Shown here: piece by piece, positions 55,352-64,000 of the stretch
Position numbering within the stretch: position 1 is the stretch's first letter
Layout: every line of letters begins with the position of its first letter
From: Streptomyces sp. CoH27
GTDB lineage: Bacteria; Actinomycetota; Actinomycetes; Streptomycetales; Streptomycetaceae
Assembly (NCBI RefSeq): GCF_020181035.1
Contig: NZ_JAIQYY010000006.1
Location: 296,245 to 360,244 of the forward strand
DNA: 64,000 bases
Reading direction: 5' to 3'
Translations under genes and position numbers: made by a program
The notes under the pieces: generated by a model
Database searches by the model: none
What the model was told of the DNA's origin: nothing
Seen by the model: only the letters and a program-made list of their open reading frames with translations

Positions 55352-56536
55352 GTGACCACCGCCCAGACCCCGGAGCTCGACGTGCAGCCGACTCCGCTCG
55401 CCCTGCTGCTGCTCGGCCGTGAGGCCGACCCGAAGAGCGAGCGGGGCGTCGAGTGTCCCGGTGACCTGCCTTCGCCGTCCGACCCCGACCTGGTGATGCG
55501 CGCCCGCGCGGCCAAGGAGAAGCTCGGCGACAAGGTCTTCGTGCTCGGCCACCACTACCAGCGCGACGAGGTCATCCAGTTCGCCGATGTCACGGGCGAC
55601 TCCTTCAAGCTGGCCCGGGACGCGGCCGCGCGCCCGGAGGCCGAGTACATCGTCTTCTGCGGTGTGCACTTCATGGCCGAGTCGGCCGACATCCTCACCT
55701 CCGACGACCAGAAGGTCGTCCTGCCCGACCTCGCCGCCGGCTGCTCCATGGCCGACATGGCGACGGCCGAGCAGGTCGCGGAGTGCTGGGACGTGCTGAC
55801 CGAGGCGGGCGTGGCCGAGCAGGTGGTGCCGGTCTCGTACATGAACTCCTCGGCCGACATCAAGGCGTTCACCGGCAAGCACGGCGGCACCATCTGCACC
55901 TCGTCCAACGCCAAGCGCGCGCTCGACTGGGCCTTCGAGCAGGGCGAGAAGGTGCTCTTCCTGCCGGACCAGCACCTCGGCCGCAACACCGCCGTCCGGG
56001 ACATGGGGATGTCCCTGGACGACTGCGTGGTCTACAACCCGCACAAGCCGAACGGCGGTCTGACGGCGGACGAGCTGCGGGCCGCGAAGATGATCCTGTG
56101 GCGCGGCCACTGCTCGGTCCACGGCCGCTTCAGCCTCGACTCGGTGAACGACGTCCGCGCCCGGATCCCCGACGTGAACGTCCTCGTCCACCCGGAGTGC
56201 AAGCACGAGGTCGTGGCCGCGGCGGACTACGTCGGCTCGACGGAGTACATCATCAAGGCCCTGGAGGCGGCTCCGGCCGGTTCCAAGTGGGCCATCGGCA
56301 CCGAGCTGAACCTGGTCCGCCGCCTGGCGAACCGTTTCGCTCCCGAGGGCAAGGAGATCGTCTTCCTCGACAAGACGGTCTGCTTCTGCTCGACCATGAA
56401 CCGCATCGACCTGCCCCACCTGGTCTGGACCCTGGAGTCCCTGGCCGAGGGCACCCTGGTCAACCGGATCGAGGTCGACAAGGAGACGGAGGCCTTCGCC
56501 AAGCTGGCGCTGGAGCGGATGCTGGCACTGCCGTAG
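55352..56536 (+). CDS. nadA: Quinolinate synthase NadA
   Basis: This 394-residue enzyme condenses iminoaspartate with dihydroxyacetone phosphate in NAD synthesis and carries a [4Fe-4S] cluster. Family motifs are VFVLGHHYQRDEVIQFAD, CGVHFMAESADIL, DLAAGCSMADM, YMNSSADIKAF, FLPDQHLGRNT, VHPECKHEV and KTVCFCSTMNR, with the three cluster Cys among them. I prefer the GTG at 55352 over the one at 55343 because AAAGGG is better spaced. A TATGAT box at 55305-55310 may be its -10. nadB and nadC are not in the window. Confidence 0.96.
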   Translation: MTTAQTPELDVQPTPLALLLLGREADPKSERGVECPGDLPSPSDPDLVMRARAAKEKLGDKVFVLGHHYQRDEVIQFADVTGDSFKLARDAAARPEAEYIVFCGVHFMAESADILTSDDQKVVLPDLAAGCSMADMATAEQVAECWDVLTEAGVAEQVVPVSYMNSSADIKAFTGKHGGTICTSSNAKRALDWAFEQGEKVLFLPDQHLGRNTAVRDMGMSLDDCVVYNPHKPNGGLTADELRAAKMILWRGHCSVHGRFSLDSVNDVRARIPDVNVLVHPECKHEVVAAADYVGSTEYIIKALEAAPAGSKWAIGTELNLVRRLANRFAPEGKEIVFLDKTVCFCSTMNRIDLPHLVWTLESLAEGTLVNRIEVDKETEAFAKLALERMLALP

Positions 56537-56560
56537 GCATCTTCGGCTGTACGTGGGGCA

Positions 56561-56590
56561 GGGGCGCTTCCCGGTGTCGGGAGGCGCCCC
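56561..56590 (+). terminator. Rho-independent terminator of nadA
   Basis: A 12-bp stem (GGGGCGCTTCCC with GGGAGGCGCCCC, one G-U pair) and 6-base loop is followed by TTTCGT, 24 bases past the nadA stop. Confidence 0.75.
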
Positions 56591-56684
56591 TTTCGTGCCA
56601 CGATCGGGGGAACGGTTCCCGATCTCATGGACAGGTGATCTTGCGATGTCCCAGTCTGGCGAGCGACCGAAGGAGGGGCGGGAC

Positions 56685-57260
56685 ATGACCGCGATGGCGC
56701 ACGAACCGATCACCCAGGAACTCCTGCTGGACGGGTTCCTCGCCCTGGACACCCCGGAGGGCTTCCGGGCCGAACTGATCGAGGGGGAGATCGTTGTGAC
56801 ACCGCCGCCGGACGGGGATCACGAGGACTACATCGAGCTGATTGTGTGCCAGGTGTACGCACGGTCCCGGACCCGGATGCAGTTCTCCGGCAACAAGGGC
56901 CTGAAGCTGGAGAGCTTGGGCAGCCACCCGAAAGACCACTCGATTCCCGACGGCACGTTCGCGCCCAGGGAACTGCGGCTCTTCAAGGGCGCCGACCCCT
57001 GGATGCCCTGCGAGGGGGTCGCCATGGTGCTGGAGGTGACGTCCTCGAAGCCGAGGACCGATCGGGACAGCAAGCGCCGCGCTTACGCCCGCGGCGGCAT
57101 CCCGCTCTATCTGCTCGTCGACCGCGGGGCCGACACGCTCACCTTGTTCAGCGATCCGGGGAAGGACGACTACAGCCAGTCGTGCATGGTCGCCTTCGGG
57201 AAACCCCTCCCCCTTCCCGAACCCTTCGCATTCGAGCTGGAGACCACGGACTTCCTCTGA
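56685..57260 (+). CDS. Uma2-family (DUF820) PD-(D/E)XK nuclease-like protein
   Basis: This 191-residue protein is of the Uma2 family, abundant in Streptomyces and cyanobacteria. Visible are FRAELIEGEIVVTPPPDGDHE, the PD motif in HSIPDGTFAPREL, and the ExT/K block VAMVLEVTSSKPRTDRDSKR with GGIPLYLLVDR. The motif set resembles a PD-(D/E)XK nuclease active site. The biological target is unknown. The ATG at 56685 follows the strong AGGAGG. An upstream in-frame ATG at 56646 is less well placed. It is monocistronic between two terminators. Confidence 0.85.
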   Translation: MTAMAHEPITQELLLDGFLALDTPEGFRAELIEGEIVVTPPPDGDHEDYIELIVCQVYARSRTRMQFSGNKGLKLESLGSHPKDHSIPDGTFAPRELRLFKGADPWMPCEGVAMVLEVTSSKPRTDRDSKRRAYARGGIPLYLLVDRGADTLTLFSDPGKDDYSQSCMVAFGKPLPLPEPFAFELETTDFL

Positions 57261-57294
57261 CCGCTCACTTCTCCCCAGGGAGACCGGTCCTGAC

Positions 57295-57340
57295 ATGCCT
57301 CGGCCGGGCCTGCGCTGTCACGCGGGCCCGGCCGAGGCAT
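57295..57340. terminator. Strong bidirectional terminator between Uma2 and RND genes
   Basis: ATGCCTCGGCCGGGCC (57295-57310) pairs perfectly over 16 bases with 57325-57340 around a 14-base loop between convergent genes. Confidence 0.8.
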
Positions 57341-57349
57341 ACCTGGCTC

Positions 57350-60300
57350 CTACACTCCGACCGGCTCCGTTTCATCCGAGGCGGACTCGGTCTGGGCCGG
57401 TGCGCCCCTCTTCGCCGCCCTCTTCTTCGCCCGGCGCTCCTTGCGGAGCTCCAGCATGGCGTAGAGCGTCGGGACGAGGAGCAGGGTCAGCAGGGTGGAG
57501 GTGATCAGGCCGCCGATGACGACCACCGCCAGGGGCTGGGCGATGAAGCCGCCCTCGCCCGTGACGCCCAGGGCCATCGGCAGCAGGGCGAAGATCGTCG
57601 CCAGGGCCGTCATCAGGATCGGGCGGAGCCGGTGGCGGCCGCCCTCGATCACGGCCTCGACCACACCGTAGCCCTGCCCGCGGTACTGGTTGATCAGGTC
57701 GATCAGCACGATCGCGTTGGTCACCACGATGCCGATCAGCATCAGCATGCCGATCATCGCCGGGACGCCCATCGGGGTGCCGGTGGCGACCAGCAGGCCG
57801 ATCGCGCCCGTCGCCGCGAAGGGGATGGAGACCAGCAGGATCAGCGGCTGGGCGAGGGAGCGGAAGGTCGCCACCAGGAGCATGAAGACGATCGCGATCG
57901 CCGCCAGCATCGCCAGGCCCAGGTTCTTGAACGCGTCGCTCTGGTCCGACGTCACGCCGCCGATCTGAGCCGTCGCGCCCGCGGGGAGCTTCAGCGCCTT
58001 GATCTTCGACTGGAGCTTGGTGCTGATCGCACCGGTGTTGTCACCGGTCGGCTTGGCCGTGATCGTCGCGGCGCGCTGCCCGTCGATCCGGGTCAGCGAC
58101 ACCGGGCCGTCCACCAGCTGCACCGTGGCGATGTCACCGAGCTTGGCCGGGCCGACGCGCAGGTTCTTCAGCTGGTCCAGGGTGGTGGCGGGCTCGGCCG
58201 ACCGCACCACGACATCGCGCTCGGTGTCGTCGAGGGTCGCCTTCGCCGCCGTCGTACCGCGCACCGCCTCGGCGACCAGCGCGCCGAGCTTCTGGTCGTC
58301 GAGGCCCGCGGCGGCCGCCTTGGCGCCCGCCTTGACCGAGATCCGCGGCACGCTCGTGGCGAGGTCGCTGGTGACGTCGGTGACGTTGCTCAGGCCTGCG
58401 ACCGTGGAGCGGACCTGCTCGGCTGCCGTACGCAGGGCCTGCGGGTCGGCGGCCTTCACCACGACGCTCAGGTCCTGGTTGCCGAAGCCGTCACCGGCCG
58501 ACACGGTGGTCGTACCGATGCCCTGGAGCTTCTTCAGGCCGTCCTCCAGGTGCTTCTGGACGTCGTCGTACGACTTCGAGTCCGTCAGCATGACCTGGTA
58601 CGAGGCCTGGTTGGTGTCCGTGCCGCCGCCGAAGGCCGCCATGAAGCCGGAGGAGCCGACGGTGACCTGGTAGTCCTTGACGCCCTTGGTGGAGGCGATG
58701 AGCCGCTCGACCTTCTTCGCCTGCGCGTCCGTGGCCGCGAGGCTGGTGCCGGGCTTCAGCTCCTGCTTGACGGTGAGGACCTCCTGCGCGCCCTGGTCGA
58801 AGAAGTTGGTCTTCAGCAGGCCGCCCATGCCGAACGTGACCACCAGGACCACGATCGCGATCAGGACACTGGTCAGGCGGCGGCGCGTGGCGAAGCGCAG
58901 GACGGGGACGTAGGCGCGCTGGAGGCGGCTGTTCGCCTCCTTCTCCTCGGCCCGGCGGCGGGCCTCCGCCGCGTCGTCCGGGGTGCCCTTGGGTGCGCGC
59001 AGGAACCAGAACGACAGGACCGGGACGACCGTCAGCGACACCAGCAGGGAGGCCAGCAGGGCCGCCGTCACGGTGATGCTGAACGAGCCGAACAGGGCGC
59101 CCACCATGCCGCCGACCAGGCCGATCGGCAGGAACACGGCGACCGTGGTGAGGGTGGAGGAGGTGACCGCGCCGGCCACCTCGCGCACGGCGGTGATGAT
59201 CGCCGTCTGCCGCTCCTCGCCGTAGCCGAGGTGCCGCTTGATGTTCTCCAGGACCACGATCGAGTCGTCCACGACCCGGCCGATGGCGATGGTCAGCGCG
59301 CCCAGCGTGAGCATGTTCAGGGACAGGCCGCGCGTCCACAGCACGATCAGGGCGAGGACGACGGACAGCGGGATGGACACCGCCGTCACCAGCGTCGAGC
59401 GGATCGACGCCAGGAAGACCAGGATGACCAGGACCGCGAAGAGCAGGCCGAGCGCGCCCTCCGTCGTCAGGCCCTTGATGGACTTCGACACGGCCGGGCC
59501 CTGGTCGCTGACGACCGTGAGCCTGGCGCCGGAGCCGAGCTGCTCACGCAGGCCGGGCAGCTTGTCCTTGACCGCGCCGGAGATGGTGACCGCGCTGCCG
59601 TCGTGGTCCATGGTCACGTTGACGGCGAGGCTGGGCCTGCCGTCGGTGCGGGTGAGGGAGTCGGCCGGGGCCGGCTCCTCCTTCACGGAGGCCACGTCAC
59701 CGAGGCGTACGGGCTTGCCCCCGCTCGGGCCGGTGACCATCAGGTCCTGGATCTGCTCCAGCGAAGTGAATCCGCCGCCGACCTGGACCGGGTGGTTGGC
59801 GCCGTTCTCGTCGAAGGAGCCGGCCGGGACGGTCACACCGCCCGCCTGGAGGGCCTGGCCGAGGGCGGCGGGGGTGAGCCCGGCCCCGGCGAGCTTCGCG
59901 TCGTCCGGGGTCACCGTGACCTGGACGTCGCGCACGCCGGTGACCTGGACGCGGCCGACGCCGGAGATGTCCTTCAGAGCCGGTACGACGGTCTTGTCGA
60001 GCTGGTCGGCGAGGGCCTGCTGGTCCTTGTCGGAGCTGGCGGCGAGGACCACGGTCGGCATGTCGTCGGTCGAGCCGGAGATCACCTGCGGGTCGACGCC
60101 GGACGGGAGCTGGTTACGGGCCCGGTTGACGGCCTGCTGGACGTCGGAGACGAGCTGCTTGGTGTCGTTGCCGTAGTCGAAGGACGCCATGATCACGGCG
60201 TTGCCCTCGCTCGCGGTCGAGGTCACCGACTTGACGCCGGAGACGCCCTGGAGGTTGTTCTCGATCGGCTCGACGATCTGCTTCTCGACCACGTCGGGCG

Positions 60301-60466
60301 AGGCGCCCTGGTACGGCGCGATCACCGAGACCATGGGCAGGTTGATGGTGGGCAGCAGCTGCTGCTTGATCTGGGGTATCGCGATCAGCCCGAAGACGAG
60401 CGCGATGAGCGACATCAGGCCTGTCAGGGCCCGTTGGCGCAGGCTGAATCTCGACAGCCAGGACAT
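57350..60466 (-). CDS. RND-family (HAE1/AcrB-like) efflux transporter
   Basis: This 1038-residue inner-membrane RND pump has twelve helices and two large extracytoplasmic loops. It shows the HAE1 pattern: N-terminal RQRALTGLMSLIALVFGLIA, the first-loop PYQGASPDVVEKQIVEPIEN, VVDDSIVVLENIKRHL (with the proton-relay Asp pair), then GIVVTNAIVLIDLINQYR and LRPILMTALATIFALLPMAL in the second half. No periplasmic adaptor or outer-membrane partner is expected in Gram-positives. The substrate is unknown. The ATG at 60466 starts 184 bases downstream of a response-regulator gene on the same strand. Confidence 0.95.
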   Translation of the reverse strand: MSWLSRFSLRQRALTGLMSLIALVFGLIAIPQIKQQLLPTINLPMVSVIAPYQGASPDVVEKQIVEPIENNLQGVSGVKSVTSTASEGNAVIMASFDYGNDTKQLVSDVQQAVNRARNQLPSGVDPQVISGSTDDMPTVVLAASSDKDQQALADQLDKTVVPALKDISGVGRVQVTGVRDVQVTVTPDDAKLAGAGLTPAALGQALQAGGVTVPAGSFDENGANHPVQVGGGFTSLEQIQDLMVTGPSGGKPVRLGDVASVKEEPAPADSLTRTDGRPSLAVNVTMDHDGSAVTISGAVKDKLPGLREQLGSGARLTVVSDQGPAVSKSIKGLTTEGALGLLFAVLVILVFLASIRSTLVTAVSIPLSVVLALIVLWTRGLSLNMLTLGALTIAIGRVVDDSIVVLENIKRHLGYGEERQTAIITAVREVAGAVTSSTLTTVAVFLPIGLVGGMVGALFGSFSITVTAALLASLLVSLTVVPVLSFWFLRAPKGTPDDAAEARRRAEEKEANSRLQRAYVPVLRFATRRRLTSVLIAIVVLVVTFGMGGLLKTNFFDQGAQEVLTVKQELKPGTSLAATDAQAKKVERLIASTKGVKDYQVTVGSSGFMAAFGGGTDTNQASYQVMLTDSKSYDDVQKHLEDGLKKLQGIGTTTVSAGDGFGNQDLSVVVKAADPQALRTAAEQVRSTVAGLSNVTDVTSDLATSVPRISVKAGAKAAAAGLDDQKLGALVAEAVRGTTAAKATLDDTERDVVVRSAEPATTLDQLKNLRVGPAKLGDIATVQLVDGPVSLTRIDGQRAATITAKPTGDNTGAISTKLQSKIKALKLPAGATAQIGGVTSDQSDAFKNLGLAMLAAIAIVFMLLVATFRSLAQPLILLVSIPFAATGAIGLLVATGTPMGVPAMIGMLMLIGIVVTNAIVLIDLINQYRGQGYGVVEAVIEGGRHRLRPILMTALATIFALLPMALGVTGEGGFIAQPLAVVVIGGLITSTLLTLLLVPTLYAMLELRKERRAKKRAAKRGAPAQTESASDETEPVGV

Positions 60467-60650
60467 GGATGAGGGTCTCTCAATCTGTGAGCGGCAGACC
60501 CTCTCACCCTGGCCCATCACCGAGGGCCGAGCCGTAGGCCCAGAGTCCATTTCCTTATCCGGGCCCTACTCCCCTCGCAGTACGCCGGGGTGGAGAACGG
60601 AGTACGCCGGAGGTGGACCCGGGTGGAGATCCGGGAGGGGCCGCGGACGG

Positions 60651-61331
60651 TCAGTCCGTCCTCGGCCGGACCAGACCCGACTCGTAGGCGATCACCACGA
60701 GCTGCGCCCGGTCGCGCGCGCCGAGCTTGGCCATGGCCCGGTTGACGTGCGTCTTCACCGTCAGCGGGCTGACCTCCAGGCGCTCGGCGATCTCGTCGTT
60801 GGAGTGGCCGCCGGCGACCTGGACCAGCACCTCCCGCTCCCGTCCGGTGAGCGTGCCGAGCCGGTCGGAGCGGGCGGGGTCGCGGCCGTCGTCGCCGTCG
60901 CCCTGGGCGAGGAAGCGGGCGATCAGCCCCTTGGTGGCGACCGGGGACAGCAGGGCCTCGCCGCCCGCCGCGACCCGGATGGCGTTCAGCAGTTCCTCCG
61001 GCTCGCTGCCCTTGCCGAGGAAACCGGAGGCGCCCGCGCGCAGGGCCTGGACCACGTAGTCGTCGACCTCGAACGTCGTCAGGATGACCACGCGGACCTG
61101 CGCCAGAGACGGCTCGGCGCTGATCATCCGGGTGGCGGCGAGCCCGTCGGTCCCCGGCATCCGGATGTCCATGAGGACGACGTCCGCGGCCTGCTCCTTG
61201 GCCAGCCGGACCGCCTCCGCGCCGTCGGAGGCCTCCCCGACCACCTCCATGTCGGGCTCGGAGTCGACCAGCACCCGGAACGCGCTGCGCAGCAGGGCCT
61301 GATCGTCGGCGAGCAGGACACGGATCGTCAT
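60651..61331 (-). CDS. NarL/LuxR-family response regulator
   Basis: This 226-residue response regulator has a receiver (VLLADDQALLRSAFRVLVDS, VVLMDIRMPGTDG, VVILTTFEVDDYV, GFLGKGSEPEELL) and a LuxR HTH (LTGREREVLVQVAGGHSNDE, then VSPLTVKTHVNRAMAKLG). It starts with ATG at 61331, 30 bases after the sensor kinase. The RND pump gene lies immediately downstream and may be its target. Confidence 0.94.
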   Translation of the reverse strand: MTIRVLLADDQALLRSAFRVLVDSEPDMEVVGEASDGAEAVRLAKEQAADVVLMDIRMPGTDGLAATRMISAEPSLAQVRVVILTTFEVDDYVVQALRAGASGFLGKGSEPEELLNAIRVAAGGEALLSPVATKGLIARFLAQGDGDDGRDPARSDRLGTLTGREREVLVQVAGGHSNDEIAERLEVSPLTVKTHVNRAMAKLGARDRAQLVVIAYESGLVRPRTD

Positions 61332-61361
61332 GCGGGCTCCCCCGGTGCCGTCGTACGGCTC

Positions 61362-62582
61362 TCAGTGCGCGTCGTCGCGGGTGTCGGTACGGGTCTTGAG
61401 GGGCAGGATCGCATGGACACGGAAGCCGCCGCCGTAGCGGGGTCCGGTGGTGAGGGTGCCGCCGAGGGCGGTGACCCGCTCACGCATGCCGAGCAGCCCG
61501 TGCCCGCCGCCGGTCCCGGGCGCGCTCTCCCCTCCCGGGCCGTCGTCCAGCACGGTGACCTCGATGTCCGGGCCGACCCGTACGACGCTGACCTCGGCCT
61601 TGGCGCCGGCCCCCGCGTGCTTCTGCACATTGGTCAGCGCCTCCTGGACGATCCGGTAGGCGGCCAGGTCGACGGCGGCGGGCAGATCGGAGTCCGGCCC
61701 GGCGCGGGCCACCTCCACCGGCAGCCCGGCGCTGCGGAAGGTGCCCGCGAGGTCCTCCAGCCGGCTCAGTCCGGGCGCGGGCTCGGTGGGGGCCTCGGGG
61801 TCACCGGACTGGCGCAGCAGACCGACGGTGGCCCGCAGTTCGTCGAGCGCGCTGCGGCTGGCCTCGCGGACGTGGGCGAGGGCCTCCTTGGCCTGGTCGG
61901 GCCGCTTGTCCATGACGTGCGCGGCCACCCCGGCCTGCACGTTCACCAGGGCGATGTGATGGGCGACGACGTCATGCAGATCGCGGGCGATGCGCAGCCG
62001 CTCCTCGGCGACCCGGCGGCGGGCCTCCTCCTCACGGGTGCGTTCGGCCCGCTCGGCCCGCTCCCGGATGGCCTGCACGACCGCGCGCCGGCTGCGTACG
62101 GCGTCCCCGGCGGTGGCACCGATACCGGTCCAGGCCAGCACGCCCAGGTTCTCCTGCGCGTACCAGGGCAGCGGGCCGCCGAGCATGGCGGCGGCCGTCA
62201 GCACGGTCATGGTGAGCAGGCCGATGCGCAGGGTGGTGGTGCGGTCGGTGGTCGCGGCGACGGTGTACAGGGCGATGACAGCCGCCATCGTGACCGGGGC
62301 GCGCGGGTCACTGGTGACGCACTCGACGACGGAGAGGGTGCCGGTGACGGCGAGGACCGGCATGGGGGCGCGGCGCCGGAAGACGAGCGCGGCCGCGGCG
62401 AGGAGCATGAGCAGCAGGCTGAGCGGGTCGGGGGTGCGGATGCCCCAGGTGACGCCGTTGGTCCCGCGCGGGGTCACGAAGGATCCCGCGATCATGCAGA
62501 CCAGCACGGCTGCGGCGATGGCGGCGTCCAGGGCCCACGGGTGGGCCTTGAGGCTGCAGCGTGCGCGGTCGAGAGTGCTCAC
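61362..62582 (-). CDS. NarL-type sensor histidine kinase
   Basis: This 406-residue kinase has four to five N-terminal membrane helices (for example LDAAIAAAVLVCMIAGSFV and LSLLLMLLAAAALVFRRR). A coiled linker (RERAERAERTREEEARRRV) leads to the HisKA_3 phospho-His in RIARDLHDVVAHHIALVNV and an HATPase domain (ALTNVQKHAG, VLDDGPGG). The extracellular sensor part is minimal. The GTG or ATG at 62582 opens a two-gene operon with the response regulator. It lies next to the PspA genes, which are also stress-related. Confidence 0.93.
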   Translation of the reverse strand: MSTLDRARCSLKAHPWALDAAIAAAVLVCMIAGSFVTPRGTNGVTWGIRTPDPLSLLLMLLAAAALVFRRRAPMPVLAVTGTLSVVECVTSDPRAPVTMAAVIALYTVAATTDRTTTLRIGLLTMTVLTAAAMLGGPLPWYAQENLGVLAWTGIGATAGDAVRSRRAVVQAIRERAERAERTREEEARRRVAEERLRIARDLHDVVAHHIALVNVQAGVAAHVMDKRPDQAKEALAHVREASRSALDELRATVGLLRQSGDPEAPTEPAPGLSRLEDLAGTFRSAGLPVEVARAGPDSDLPAAVDLAAYRIVQEALTNVQKHAGAGAKAEVSVVRVGPDIEVTVLDDGPGGESAPGTGGGHGLLGMRERVTALGGTLTTGPRYGGGFRVHAILPLKTRTDTRDDAH

Positions 62583-62624
62583 GGGATGAACAGTACGTTC
62601 CCCGGGCCCCTCGGGGCCCGACCC

Positions 62625-62903
62625 TCAGCCCGGGATCAGTCCCTCGTCGCCGAGCATCGCCCGGACCTCGTCCAGCGACGCGTCCGGCGCTGGAAGGATC
62701 AGCTCCGACGGTTCCAGGGAGTCGTCCGGCAGAGGCGTGCCGAGCTCGCGGACGGAGTCGAGGAGGGCGTGGAGGGTGTGGCGGAAGCCCGCCTCGTCGC
62801 CGCCCTCCATCTCCTCCAGCAGCTCGTCGTCGAGCTTGTTCAGCGCGGCGAAGTGGGCGTCGGCCAGCTGCCACTGGCCCTCCCCCATGATCCGTACGAT
62901 CAC
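62625..62903 (-). CDS. PspA-associated protein PspAA
   Basis: This 92-residue acidic protein begins MIVRIMGEGQWQLADAHFAA and has the LDDELLEEMEGGDE helix and an LPDDSLEPSELI segment. This is the small partner usually encoded after actinobacterial pspA. Its role in the envelope-stress response is unclear. It follows pspA by 34 bases. Confidence 0.88.
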   Translation of the reverse strand: MIVRIMGEGQWQLADAHFAALNKLDDELLEEMEGGDEAGFRHTLHALLDSVRELGTPLPDDSLEPSELILPAPDASLDEVRAMLGDEGLIPG

Positions 62904-62937
62904 GTCGGCCTCCTCGGCTCGGCCCCCGGCGCCGGGC

Positions 62938-63729
62938 TCACTGCTTGTCGAAGCGCGGGGTGTCCTGCGGCTGCTGCTGGGTCTGCCCCTGGCCCGTACC
63001 GCCCTCGATGGCCTGCTGCGGGGAGCCTCCGGCCAGCTCGGCCTTCATGCGCTGCAGTTCCAGCTCCACATCCGTACCACCGGAGAGGCGGTCCAGCTCG
63101 GCGGCGATGTCGTCCTTGGCCATGCCCGTCGGGTCGTCCAGGGCGCCGGAGGCGAGCAGCTCGTCGATGGCGCCGGCGCGGGCCTGGAGCTGCTGCGTCT
63201 TGTCCTCGGCACGCTGGATGGCCAGGCCGACGTCGCCCATCTCCTCGGAGATGCCGGAGAAGGCCTCGCCGATCCGGGTCTGGGCCTGGGCGGCGGTGTA
63301 GGTGGCCTTGATGGTCTCCTTCTTCGTACGGAAGGCGTCCACCTTGGCCTGCAGGCGCTGGGCCGCGAGGGTGAGCTTCTCCTCCTCGCCCTGGAGGGTC
63401 GCGTGCTGCGTCTCCAGGTCGGTGACCTGCTGCTGGAGCGCGGCGCGGCGGGAGAGCGCCTCGCGGGCCAGGTCCTCGCGGCCGAGCGCGAGCGCCTTGC
63501 GGCCCTGGTCCTCCAGCTTGGAGGACTGCTGCTGCAACTGGTTGAGCTGGAGTTCCAGGCGCTTGCGGCTGGTCGCCACGTCGGCGACGCCCCGGCGCAC
63601 CTTCTGCAGCAGCTCCAGTTGCTTCTGATACGAGTAATCGAGGGTCTCGCGCGGGTCCTCGGCCCGGTCAAGGGCCTTGTTCGCCTTCGCGCGGAAGATC
63701 ATCCCCATACGCTTCATGACACCGCTCAT
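62938..63729 (-). CDS. pspA: PspA/IM30 family envelope-stress protein
   Basis: This 263-residue protein is a PspA/Vipp1 (ESCRT-III-like) coiled-coil protein. The N-terminal amphipathic helix (MKRMGMIFRAKANKALDRAE) contacts membranes, and long helices follow (KRLELQLNQLQQQSSKLEDQ and QTRIGEAFSGISEEMGDV). It protects membrane integrity and proton motive force under stress. The Gln/Gly-rich tail (EGGTGQGQTQQQPQDTPRFD) is low complexity. The ATG at 63729 has only a weak GAAG site. It is co-transcribed with pspAA. Confidence 0.95.
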   Translation of the reverse strand: MSGVMKRMGMIFRAKANKALDRAEDPRETLDYSYQKQLELLQKVRRGVADVATSRKRLELQLNQLQQQSSKLEDQGRKALALGREDLAREALSRRAALQQQVTDLETQHATLQGEEEKLTLAAQRLQAKVDAFRTKKETIKATYTAAQAQTRIGEAFSGISEEMGDVGLAIQRAEDKTQQLQARAGAIDELLASGALDDPTGMAKDDIAAELDRLSGGTDVELELQRMKAELAGGSPQQAIEGGTGQGQTQQQPQDTPRFDKQ

Positions 63730-64000
63730 GGGCTTCGCGCGCCCCCTTCTGACGGACTCCAGCTCACAGATCCTGCGACAGGACCCACAGTACGGGCCCT
63801 GACTCCATTACCGCACTGTTCCGGGACCGATGCGCTCATCCCCAAGGACGACTGCGGACCGTACCGCTCCGGCGCAAGGAGTAGGTGATCCCCTGCCGGA
63901 ACGTCCCCTCTGTCCCCCTACAGACGAACGGTGTTGCCGGATCGTTCCCCGCCTGGCTGGGGTCCATGCGGGTGGAGCGCTTACCCTTGGGTTTTGTGTT
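63730..64000. other. Upstream region of pspA to the window edge
   Basis: The 271 bases upstream of pspA must contain its promoter. No complete gene is visible. The last five bases (GTGTT at 63996-64000) could begin a rightward gene preceded by TACCCT, but nothing more can be said. Confidence 0.4.

Noticed and set aside
56846..60472. A 1208-residue open frame on the plus strand opposite the RND transporter
   Set aside because: It is the antisense shadow of a high-GC gene, with His/Arg/Gly/Asp-rich low-complexity translation and no family motif.
63996..64000. Start of a rightward gene (GTGTT) at the window end
   Set aside because: Only five bases are visible. I mention it in the edge region but cannot call a gene.

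Overview
The window is chromosomal DNA from a Streptomyces or a very close relative. The GC content is very high with G/C at third codon positions, GTG and TTG starts are common, and the gene order is a typical Streptomyces core order. I see no prophage, conjugative element, CRISPR array, tRNA, rRNA or secondary-metabolite cluster. This is core genome, and the unusual material is in regulation, small fragments and fusions rather than in an island.

Layout. 1-6.1 kb: a partial Rv2175c-type DNA-binding protein, a ferredoxin-reductase-like flavoprotein, a TPP riboswitch driving thiO-thiS-thiG, and a PASTA Ser/Thr kinase. 6.1-13.4 kb: endonuclease IV, a sulfite-oxidase-like enzyme, the convergent bfr/bfd iron-storage pair with an iron box, class II DAHP synthase, a trp attenuator with its leader peptide, fused anthranilate synthase, and phosphofructokinase. 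13.4-23 kb: the MacRS-type two-component system, PlsC, an alpha/beta hydrolase, a membrane protein, an EEP-family hydrolase, glucokinase glkA, and a DUF5304/ArsA-like/SRPBCC trio followed by a metallophosphoesterase. 23-29 kb: acyl-CoA synthetase, a cholesterol oxidase gene broken by a replacement, a PimB-type mannosyltransferase and a GT87 membrane transferase. 29-37.8 kb: a MATE pump divergent from its PadR regulator, a zincin-like lipoprotein, two NlpC/P60 hydrolases, a NYN-domain protein with a zinc-ribbon protein, and a rhomboid protease coupled to an AsnC-type effector-binding protein. 37.8-50 kb: a SAM-IV riboswitch and class V aminotransferase, trpD, and the bc1-aa3 respiratory supercomplex genes (ctaE-qcrC-qcrA-qcrB and ctaC-ctaD-ctaF), interrupted by a degenerate receiver protein and an L,D-transpeptidase. 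50-64 kb: an IscS-TusA fusion, a PfkB kinase, two unknown proteins, erpA, nadA, a Uma2 protein, an RND transporter, a NarL-type two-component system, and pspAA-pspA.

How the genes relate. Tryptophan supply is spread over DAHP synthase, attenuated trpEG and trpD. Lipid and PIM-type glycolipid functions (PlsC, acyl-CoA synthetase, PimB, GT87) lie together. Respiration is one conserved block. Iron-sulfur and sulfur handling recurs (bfr/bfd, class V aminotransferase, IscS-TusA, erpA, and nadA, whose product needs a 4Fe-4S cluster). From memory, much of this order parallels M. tuberculosis Rv2175c to Rv2204c, so the window looks like an ancient actinobacterial block with Streptomyces-specific insertions.

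Limits: everything comes from reading the sequence by eye. Family names rest on motifs and remembered homologs; no database search, alignment program or folding program was run.
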